Shown here: in pieces, positions 35,311 through 42,718 of the stretch | Layout: every line of letters starts with the position of its first letter | How positions within the stretch are numbered: position 1 is the stretch's first letter | Assembly: GCF_900103125.1 (NCBI RefSeq) | Contig: NZ_FNJV01000005.1 | Span: forward strand, 62,001 to 126,000 | Reading direction: 5' to 3' | Source of the DNA: Mucilaginibacter sp. OK268 | GTDB lineage: Bacteria; Bacteroidota; Bacteroidia; Sphingobacteriales; Sphingobacteriaceae | Length of the DNA stretch: 64,000 nt | Notes under the pieces: model-generated | Told to the model about the DNA's origin: nothing | The model's database searches: none | What the model saw: only the letters and a program-made list of their open reading frames with translations | Translations under genes and position numbers: made by a program

Positions 35311-36047
35311 GGTATAGGGTAGGTAAAATGTTAAAATCGATGGCTATCTGTAAAAACTACCATAAAATCCCAGATGAAGGATATACAGAACACTAAATAT
35401 TATGGCAGATGAAAATAATAAATTAATCTTATACTTTAATCAAAAAGTAAAAATTTAACAACAAAGACATCTTAATCTTATTAATTATACAATAATACCA
35501 CTATATTTTTATATTTATGCACAGTGAATACAATGAACAGAAAAAGAATAAAATGAAAAAAAAGGCCCTGAAACATATGGTAATGGCCTAATATTATGTT
35601 GTTTATCAGGCAGATTAAAGGATTTACCTCAAATAATAATGATAATTATTGGTTAAAAAATAGATTCATCTGAGTTAAATAACTTTATTTGTCGCTATTT
35701 TGACCAATTTGTTAATGCTTATTTAATGAAAGCTTTACTTTACCATAATCGACTAATAATATCAATAATTAATTTATAATTGATTGATATTTAATAATTT
35801 ATGATTTATTCTAAAATGGTGATTTGTCAAAGGCTTGTGAGTCAGGGGTTTCTCGGATAGCGGTAATTAAGGACTTATAAAGCCGATTATGGTACTATTT
35901 GAAATTTATATTGCCTATCGAGCTAAAAAATAAACTAATGTGTAAGTATTTATATAAAGAAAGCCGCAGTACTAGGTTTCGCGACTTGTTCTCCTTTGTT
36001 TTGCGATGATAATCTTACTAAGGGCAGGAAGTTGGTGACGAAGATAT
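35311..36047. other. Long AT-rich non-coding spacer upstream of the synthase operon
   Basis: About 740 bases without a convincing gene. It must hold the promoter of the minus-strand synthase operon. I found no exact TAnnTTTG box on that strand; the nearest is a variant on the minus strand at about 35434-35442, which has no well-spaced -33 partner. A 12-codon ORF (ATG at 35553) is too short to call. The base composition is much more AT-rich than the flanking genes. Confidence 0.6.
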
Positions 36048-36084
36048 AAACAACAGGGGCCGTTTTAAGCGGCCCCTGTTGTTT
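36048..36084. terminator. Perfect bidirectional terminator hairpin
   Basis: AAACAACAGGGGCCG (36048-36062) and CGGCCCCTGTTGTTT (36070-36084) form a perfect 15-bp stem with a 7-base loop. The A/T ends make it usable from either side. It would stop transcription coming out of the SusC/SusD genes before the synthase operon promoter region. Confidence 0.85.
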
Positions 36085-36111
36085 ATGGAGATATTACGAA
36101 TAAATATGCAG

Positions 36112-36189
36112 GGATGTCACCCTGAGCTTGTCGAAGGGCGTGCGCAGAGGCCCGCCCACCATGCTTCGACGGAGCTCAGCATGACATCC
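36112..36189. repeat. REP-like imperfect palindrome, copy 1
   Basis: GGATGTCACCCTGAGCTTGT at 36112 and its continuation pair with the segment ending CTCAGCATGACATCC at 36189, giving a long cruciform with a few mismatches. It lies about ten bases downstream of the susD stop codon. It shares the core GTCAnCCTGAnCTTGT with the palindrome at 42160-42252. Such elements are dispersed in many Bacteroidota and alphaproteobacterial genomes. Confidence 0.75.
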
Positions 36190-36199
36190 TTATTTAACG

Positions 36200-37657
36200 T
36201 TAATTCACATCAAACCAAAGTTTGGTGGTGAGCACATCGGCACCTTGATTGGCAACAGCCGCTTTGTAGCTTGTGCCATTCAATGATTGCTCTGTTCCCG
36301 GGTAAATGAACCTTGCCGGTATTTTCCCGTTCAGGGTGCCGGCAACGGCTGGTTGTAGCTGTGGATAATCCAGACGGCGCCACTCGGCAAAGGCTTCCAG
36401 GCCCTGGCCAAATAAAGCTATCCATTTTTGATTACCTATCGACTTTTTATAGTTCGAGGCGTCATACTTAACGGCTGCCGAATTGATATAGGTAGTAATA
36501 GCTGCATTACCAATCCCATATTGTTGTAGTGAAGCTGTAACCGCCTGATTGTAGAAATCGGCTGCGTTACCGGCTATAAAGCCACGTGCTACGGCTTCAG
36601 CCTGATCAAACAGTACTTCGGCATAGCTGATGATCACTGCTGGTGCATGCGGTGCCAGGAAATAGGTACCTGGTTTTGATGTTTTGGTTAAGCCCAGACC
36701 GCTGGCATCGCCAACCAGTAAACCATTGGGCACGCCCACATAGGTTTGTGGGGTAGCATCTTTGGTCGGACTGGCATATATAGACAAGCGCGGATCGTTA
36801 AGCGCAAATAACTGATCAACTATAGTTTTGCTGATGCGATAATCGTCACGGGTATCAAACAAATTGCTGATAGGGTTCTGGTTTGGCGAATCAACATAAA
36901 CCAGCTGCGCTATCTCGTTGTTTGAGCTGATATACCCGCTTCCTTCGGCTTGTATATCGGCTAATACTTGTTTGGCTTTTTCAGGCTCGCGATCGGCAAT
37001 GCGAAGCGCTATGCGCAAACGAAGAGAATTGGCAAACTTTTTCCAGTTTCTAATATTATTCGGAAACAGCTTAGGGTCGCCATATATAGCATCTCCTAAA
37101 ATAGCTTTACCTGATGGGTCAAGAGAAGCCTGAGCCGCTTTCAGATCATCAAGCAAGGCAAAATAAACATCTTTTTGGGTATCGTATGCAGGGGTAAGGT
37201 ACTGATCAATGTTGATAGCCTGTTTGTAAGGCACATCGCCATATTGATCAGTCAACAAAGTAAATACCCATGAACGCAATACCAAAGCAACACCTTTGTA
37301 ATTAGGGTTCGCCTGGGCATCAGCCAGCTTAATGATCTGGTTCAGGTTAATAATTCCTTTGGTATAAGCAGTAGTCCACAAGCCTTGAAACGACGTGTTA
37401 GTGAATATATAGCGGTCGGGATCGGTATATTGTATTTTGGACCAGTTTTGTACAAAAAGCAAGCTTGAACCCATGTTGTCTTCTACACCCCAGTAAGTAT
37501 CAGATATGTTTTTAATAACTCCTGTAAGCAGGTAATCAGGCTGCGGATTTTGTGTGGCATTGGGGTTCTGGTTAACTTTTACCAGCTCTTTTTTGCACGA
37601 TGCCAGCGATAGCAATAGCGTGCCGGATAATATGATGGATGTATATTTAAGTTTCAT
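36200..37657 (-). CDS. SusD-like surface lipoprotein (SusD_2 type)
   Basis: This 485-residue protein starts with a lipoprotein signal peptide ending in LASC (Cys22), then a helical SusD fold. Segments such as NQNPNATQNPQPDYLLTG and TDQYGDVPYKQA are typical of the SusD-like 2 family (PF12771), which differs from the SusD of the first locus. It lies five bases after the SusC gene, in the same operon. No hydrolase gene is linked to it, so the ligand may be a peptide or small oligomer rather than a polysaccharide. It ends near a REP-like palindrome and a strong terminator. Confidence 0.92.
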   Translation of the reverse strand: MKLKYTSIILSGTLLLSLASCKKELVKVNQNPNATQNPQPDYLLTGVIKNISDTYWGVEDNMGSSLLFVQNWSKIQYTDPDRYIFTNTSFQGLWTTAYTKGIINLNQIIKLADAQANPNYKGVALVLRSWVFTLLTDQYGDVPYKQAINIDQYLTPAYDTQKDVYFALLDDLKAAQASLDPSGKAILGDAIYGDPKLFPNNIRNWKKFANSLRLRIALRIADREPEKAKQVLADIQAEGSGYISSNNEIAQLVYVDSPNQNPISNLFDTRDDYRISKTIVDQLFALNDPRLSIYASPTKDATPQTYVGVPNGLLVGDASGLGLTKTSKPGTYFLAPHAPAVIISYAEVLFDQAEAVARGFIAGNAADFYNQAVTASLQQYGIGNAAITTYINSAAVKYDASNYKKSIGNQKWIALFGQGLEAFAEWRRLDYPQLQPAVAGTLNGKIPARFIYPGTEQSLNGTSYKAAVANQGADVLTTKLWFDVN

Positions 37658-37662
37658 GATAA

Positions 37663-40600
37663 TTAGAATTTAAGGTTAACATTAAAACCAATGTTGCGTA
37701 CGGTTGGTAGGGTTAAGTCTTCCAGGCCTTGTCCGTTGCCGGTATTAAAAGCGGTTTCGGGATCGATGTTTGGCGCGTTTTTGTGGATGATGAGCAGGTT
37801 ACGACCCACAACAGCGAACGACGCTCCCTGGAAACCAATACTTTTTGCCCATTTTTGTGGTACGGTATAACCTAGTTTTATTTCCCTTAATTTGATGTAG
37901 GTAGCGCTGTAAACAAAAGGCTCATCGGCATTGGTTAAGGCTTTATAGTATGATTGTGCCGATAAAATGGTGCTATTTTTGCTGCCATCGGCTTTTACTC
38001 CATTGTAAATGATCCCATCATTATACACAGTTACACCGGCCGGGGCGCTGCCGCTTACCTGAATTGCTGCTGCCGATGTATTGTTGCCCGGGTAATAATA
38101 GCTTAAACCACCGTTAGCTGTACCACGGCCCGGCAGGGTAGATGCCAGTATACCGGTATAGGTACCTGTTTGGTTGGTGCCTGAGAAAATAGAACCACCA
38201 ATGTGGGCGTCAATCAAAACGCTTAAATTAATACCTTTATAAGTAAAGCTGTTATTGATGCTACCTAACCAGTTTGGCGTAAACTTGCCCAGGTATTGTA
38301 TGGTTGGGTTAATAACAGGTGTTCCATCGGCATCTACAACTACCTGCCCGCTGGCATTACGCTGAAAGGCATTACCATAAATGGCGCCATAAGGCTGTCC
38401 AACCGCGGCCAGTACTTGTACCGTACCGTCAGATCCTAAGATATAGCTTTGCAAGCGACCTTCTTTATCCAGTGAAACAACTTTACTCTTGTTACGGGAG
38501 TAGTTTACGTTGATGTCCCAGCTAAAATCTTTTAGTTTTATTGGTGTTAAACCTAACTGTACCTCTAAACCTTTGTTGTTAATAGTACCGCCGTTGATCA
38601 GTTTTTGATTGTATCCCGTGGTTGGGCTCACATTAACTTTTAAGATCTGGTTATTACTGTTGGTATTATAAACACTCGCGTCTAAACGGATCCTGTCATT
38701 AAAAAAGCCCAACTCAAAACCGGCTTCGGCCGAGGTTGTGGTTTCTGGTTTTAAATTAGGGTTCAGATCTACGTTATTTGCGCTTTGCTGTGGGTTAGCA
38801 TTAAATGGAGCGGTAAAGTCATAGGTATTGATCAACTGATAAGGATCAGTAGCTTTACCTACTTTTGACCAGCCGCCGCGTAGCTTTAAATAGCTTAATA
38901 TATCGCTCTTAATATCCAGCGCTTCTGATAACACTAAGCTACCATTAACAGAAGGATAAAAATAAGATAAGCTGGATGCCGGAAGGGTGGATGACCAATC
39001 ATTACGGGCGGTAACGTTGATAAAAGCATAGTTCCTGAAACCAATTTGTCCGGAAGCAAAATAACTGTATGTTTTATACTTGCTAAAAGTATTTGATGAT
39101 ATCAGCGGGTCGCGTGAGTTGTTCAAGGTATATAAACCGCTTACCGCTAATTTAGGCGCTTTCTGATCGTTATTCTCCAATGAGTTTGCGCGGATGTTAC
39201 CACCGATCAACGCGTCGATCGAGAAATCATCGTTTAGTTTTTTAGTATACTGTAGCCTGCCTTCGGTATTGGTTTCGGTAAAATCGTAAGCATCTTCTTC
39301 GTATGAGCCGAATGGGGTACCATTGGTGCCATAAGCTATTCTGATCTTGCGGCGATCGTTATAATAATCGGTACCGGTACGGAAATTTGCCGACAGGCCA
39401 TCAATGATCTTGTAGTTTAATTCCGCGCTACCAATAAAACGGTTACGGGTTTGGCTTACCGTATTTTCATAAGCCTGGAAGTATGGATTGCTGTAGTAGC
39501 TGTTATTCCAGTTAAAAGTATTGCCATTGGCATCGCGGTAGTTTTTTAACTGACTGATATCAACCTGACGACCAAACCAGGTAAACTGCAGCATGGTACT
39601 GGTAGCACGCCTGCCGCCCGAACCTGGTAAATTATCGGCATCGTCCTTAATATAGTTGGCAATGGTAGTTAAAGTTAATTTCGGCGTAAGTTTATAGGTA
39701 GCATTCAATAAAAATGAATTACGACCCTGCTCGGTATTAGGAATTACACCCGTTTGATGCAGGTTGTTGTATGACAGGCGGAAATCATATTTATCGCCCG
39801 AACTGGCCAATGAGATCCCGTTATTAAGCGTAACACCTGTTAAAAAGAAATTTTTCACATTATCGGGGTGTGCTATAAATGGTACGGGTGTGCCGTTGGA
39901 GTTAAACTGAGGTATCAGCTGACCATCCAGGGCAGGTCCCCAGCTTTCGTCGACACCATCATTAACACCGCCGCCTTTGCCATCCACATAGCTGAATTTA
40001 CCGTTGGATCCTTGTCCGTATTCATTTTGATATTTTGGCAGACCCAATAAGTTGGAAAATGAAGTGTTTGAATTAATAGTAACACCCAGGCCTTTGGCAC
40101 CTTTACCGGTTTTTGTTTTGATGAGGATAACACCGGCAGCCGCACGTGAACCGTAAAGCGCCGCGGCATTTGGCCCTTTAAGCACCGAAATAGATTCAAT
40201 ATCCTCGGAATTGATATCCGATATCGGGTTGGCAAAATCCCTTGAGCCACCGGTACCTAACTGCTGGGTATTATCAACCGGAAGACCGTCAACCACAAAC
40301 AGCGGCTGGTTATTACCGGCCACCGAGGTTTCGCCGCGGATAATGATGCGTGATGAGCCCATATCGCCCTGGCTGTTGGTTACATTTACACCGGCTATTT
40401 TACCGGCCAGCGCGTTTACCAGGTTGGTTTCCTTAGCCTCTGAGATATCTTTTGATTTTAAACCCTGTACGGCATAGCCCAGTGATTTTTTATCTTTTGA
40501 GATATTGAGCGCCGTGATCACTACCTCGTTCAAAGCGTTAGCTTGCTCCTCGAGTATAATATGGAGTGATCCATCGGCCCCGGTAACGGATATTTCTTTA

Positions 40601-40845
40601 GTGGTAAAACCAATATAGGTTATCCGTAGTACGTCATTTACTTTGGCGCTCAGGGTAAACTTACCATCGCTGGCAGTTTGTACACCGTTGGTTGTTCCTT
40701 TAACAGAAACACTCACGCCCGGCAAGGGAAGCCCGTCTGATTTGGCGGTTACCACCCCGCTTATTTTAACAGATTGCGCCGCAACCGTTTGGATGAAAAT
40801 AAAAGGCAATAGTATTGCCAGTAGTAGTTTGTAATTTTTAAACAT
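37663..40845 (-). CDS. SusC/RagA TonB-dependent outer-membrane transporter, no STN domain
   Basis: This 1060-residue protein has a signal peptide (cleaved after VAAQ), a carboxypeptidase-regulatory-like domain (about 25-110), a TonB plug beginning LNEVVITALN, and a full beta-barrel. Unlike the first SusC it has no STN domain and no neighbouring sigma/FecR pair, so it should not signal by that route. It pairs with the SusD_2 lipoprotein five bases downstream. Length is normal. Confidence 0.95.
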   Translation of the reverse strand: MFKNYKLLLAILLPFIFIQTVAAQSVKISGVVTAKSDGLPLPGVSVSVKGTTNGVQTASDGKFTLSAKVNDVLRITYIGFTTKEISVTGADGSLHIILEEQANALNEVVITALNISKDKKSLGYAVQGLKSKDISEAKETNLVNALAGKIAGVNVTNSQGDMGSSRIIIRGETSVAGNNQPLFVVDGLPVDNTQQLGTGGSRDFANPISDINSEDIESISVLKGPNAAALYGSRAAAGVILIKTKTGKGAKGLGVTINSNTSFSNLLGLPKYQNEYGQGSNGKFSYVDGKGGGVNDGVDESWGPALDGQLIPQFNSNGTPVPFIAHPDNVKNFFLTGVTLNNGISLASSGDKYDFRLSYNNLHQTGVIPNTEQGRNSFLLNATYKLTPKLTLTTIANYIKDDADNLPGSGGRRATSTMLQFTWFGRQVDISQLKNYRDANGNTFNWNNSYYSNPYFQAYENTVSQTRNRFIGSAELNYKIIDGLSANFRTGTDYYNDRRKIRIAYGTNGTPFGSYEEDAYDFTETNTEGRLQYTKKLNDDFSIDALIGGNIRANSLENNDQKAPKLAVSGLYTLNNSRDPLISSNTFSKYKTYSYFASGQIGFRNYAFINVTARNDWSSTLPASSLSYFYPSVNGSLVLSEALDIKSDILSYLKLRGGWSKVGKATDPYQLINTYDFTAPFNANPQQSANNVDLNPNLKPETTTSAEAGFELGFFNDRIRLDASVYNTNSNNQILKVNVSPTTGYNQKLINGGTINNKGLEVQLGLTPIKLKDFSWDINVNYSRNKSKVVSLDKEGRLQSYILGSDGTVQVLAAVGQPYGAIYGNAFQRNASGQVVVDADGTPVINPTIQYLGKFTPNWLGSINNSFTYKGINLSVLIDAHIGGSIFSGTNQTGTYTGILASTLPGRGTANGGLSYYYPGNNTSAAAIQVSGSAPAGVTVYNDGIIYNGVKADGSKNSTILSAQSYYKALTNADEPFVYSATYIKLREIKLGYTVPQKWAKSIGFQGASFAVVGRNLLIIHKNAPNIDPETAFNTGNGQGLEDLTLPTVRNIGFNVNLKF

Positions 40846-41225
40846 GGTAATAGATTGTGAATGTTAACGATACCATACAGCATCCGGAAAACTAAAGACG
40901 GCCAGCCATGCGCAAATCGGATGATCGGGCTGTTGATAATATTCCCTTAAACTGTAAAAGCTTTGATTGTTGGGTTGTGCTATGTTGCCTGAGAAAAAAG
41001 CCTGACCGACCTAAGCAACGCTGTAGTTTAACAGCAGCAACACTTGTTTTGCATAGATGACATAGGGGTATTCATAGTAGAAGCAGATAATAAAACGTAA
41101 ATGTTCAAAATAGAAGCGTTGTTTAAGGTTATGTAATTTGTTTTCATGTGCGGTGTGATTAATGGTTAAATCGATATAGCAATGTGTTATGACAGGATCA
41201 GGGACACCTACTTTATTATTTATTT
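40846..41225. other. Spacer between the second SusC gene and the thioredoxin-like gene
   Basis: About 380 bases with no ORF that I can support and no clear hairpin. It should contain the promoter of the SusC/SusD operon on the minus strand, but I could not fix the boxes. Confidence 0.4.
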
Positions 41226-41786
41226 TTAGTTTACGGATGCGGTTTTATTGTTCACCAGTGCATCAACCACTTTAACCATTGATGCAAACTCCTGCTGATC
41301 ATACAGGCGGGTAAGGTAAACGATGCGGCCTTCGCGATTGATCACCACATTGCGCGTAACTCCGCTCTTTTTATTGGCAAACCTTCCAAAAATATCCGCG
41401 CCAGGATCAAGCGCCAGATCGTAAGTGATCTTCATGTCCTGGTGAAATTTTTGAACTTTTTGCAGGGGCTCGTCACGGTCAACGCCTATCAATACCAGAC
41501 CTTTATTTTTGTAGGCTTCCCAGATATCTTTTTGTAAGTGCGGCATTTCCTGACGGCACACACTGCACCAGCTGGCTGTAAATTGTAGTATTACTACTTT
41601 GCCGCGTAACTGCTTTAGGGTAGTTTTGGTACCGTTGGTGAGTACCAGTTCAAAATCATCAGGAGCCTGTTCGCCAACTTTAACCAGGTAACCGCGGTCG
41701 ATATTGGCAGAGTCGGCAGTCTGTGCACGGGCAGTAATGCCGGTAAACAGGAAAAGATAAACTATGAGTAAAAATTTATTGTTCAT
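41226..41786 (-). CDS. TlpA-like periplasmic thiol-disulfide oxidoreductase
   Basis: This 186-residue protein has a signal peptide (cleaved after ARAQ) and a thioredoxin fold of the AhpC/TSA-TlpA-ResA type. The redox motif is Cys74-Ser-Val-Cys77 in TASWCSVCRQE. LKQLRGKVVILQF just before it and the later VNREGRI are typical of the family. It should act in the periplasm, reducing or oxidising cysteine pairs in exported proteins. A long spacer separates it from the SusC gene, so it is probably transcribed on its own. Confidence 0.88.
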   Translation of the reverse strand: MNNKFLLIVYLFLFTGITARAQTADSANIDRGYLVKVGEQAPDDFELVLTNGTKTTLKQLRGKVVILQFTASWCSVCRQEMPHLQKDIWEAYKNKGLVLIGVDRDEPLQKVQKFHQDMKITYDLALDPGADIFGRFANKKSGVTRNVVINREGRIVYLTRLYDQQEFASMVKVVDALVNNKTASVN

Positions 41787-42159
41787 TGAATTTATTAAAG
41801 GGCCCGCTATAATTAAGCCGGCGATAAAAAAATAACAGATTTCAATTAAACAGAAAGAATAGGAGAGGTATGAAGAACAGCCTATAGCTGTAAGCGTGTG
41901 GACGTATCATTATCTTTTCTGCAAATTATTGCAGATAGGAATTAGCACCTTTATAACAATCTGTACAGGTTGCTAAGACATCACAGGGCCTTTCCCTCAG
42001 TCTTTCTGGATAATTAAAAAATGAAATAAAGAACGACTTCGGCTGCAAACATATAAATAATTCTATTAATCCCATAGACTTTGTATTTATTTAATGATTT
42101 TCGCTCATTTCTTACAATTGGGTGGCAAATGGAGACGAGGGATAGGTAAAGTAGGATAA

Positions 42160-42252
42160 GTCATCCTGAACTTGTTTCAGGATCCCACAGGACGGGTTAA
42201 CCGGCATGTTATGCACCTTACTTATGGGATGCCGAAACAAGTTCGGCATGAC
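42160..42252. repeat. REP-like imperfect palindrome, copy 2
   Basis: GTCATCCTGAACTTGTTTCA starting at 42160 pairs with the segment ending AACAAGTTCGGCATGAC at 42252. The outer 28-base arms differ at only four positions, with about 37 bases between. It is the same family as copy 1, judged by the shared GTCAnCCTGAnCTTGT core. Confidence 0.75.
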
Positions 42253-42264
42253 TGGATTAATTAG

Positions 42265-42295
42265 TTTCATCCCTCCAAAAAAATCGTTATATTTG
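42265..42295 (+). promoter_or_regulatory. Bacteroidota-type promoter
   Basis: TTTC at 42265-42268 and TATATTTG at 42288-42295 are 19 bases apart, close to the TTTG-N19-TAnnTTTG consensus. Transcription would start near 42302, just before a strong hairpin and about 415 bases before the GH92 start codon. Confidence 0.5.
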
Positions 42296-42305
42296 TATAT
42301 CAGGC

Positions 42306-42343
42306 AACGGCCCGGTTCTCTTTTATTAGGGAACCGGGCCGTT
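42306..42343. terminator. GC-rich 13-bp hairpin close to a predicted transcription start
   Basis: AACGGCCCGGTTC (42306-42318) pairs perfectly with GAACCGGGCCGTT (42331-42343), with a 12-base loop. The following bases are only moderately T-rich. It may be a terminator, or a 5' leader structure of a transcript from the promoter just upstream. Confidence 0.55.
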
Positions 42344-42445
42344 TGGTTAGGATAAAATCAAGCCAAAATAGACCATTTTTAGTGTAGTTATTTGACAATC
42401 AATTATTTAATACTTTTTAAACCTTTCAAAATCCATCAAAAATTT

Positions 42446-42536
42446 GTTAAAAAGTGTTAAAATGGCGTTAAAACTTTGTTAAAATGAATGAAAACAAGCG
42501 TTTTTATGCTGTTTTTGACTAAAAAAGTGTTAAAAT
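42446..42536. repeat. Helically phased GTTAAAA repeats
   Basis: GTTAAAA occurs at 42446, 42456, 42467, 42478 and 42529, so the first four are spaced 10, 11 and 11 bases. A 15-base perfect direct repeat, AAAAAGTGTTAAAAT, spans 42449-42463 and 42522-42536. The array sits about 180 bases upstream of the GH92 start. It could curve the DNA or be a multimeric regulator site. Confidence 0.65.
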
Positions 42537-42718
42537 TTAAGGTTTAAAAAGTTTTTAAGCGGGGATGATGGTATGGGAACGGATCAGGGTCAAACAAAAA
42601 AAGGGTGAAAACGATTAAGTAAATAATTCAACTATTTTTGAGAAATATGATCTTAAAAATAAGAGATTTGTTTTCGATCTGTAAGCAGATCATTCACCAA
42701 TTATACCTTCTGCTAACT

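Noticed and set aside
35553..35591. Twelve-codon ORF in the AT-rich spacer
   Set aside because: Too short and not linked to a clear promoter or conserved feature.
42446..42536. Phased repeats considered as a CRISPR array or origin iterons
   Set aside because: Units of 7 bases with 3-4 base gaps are far too short for CRISPR, and no replication gene is near.
42638..42718. Upstream start of the second GH92 gene
   Set aside because: The extension has no role and would push a clean signal peptide 27 residues into the protein; 42719 is preferred.
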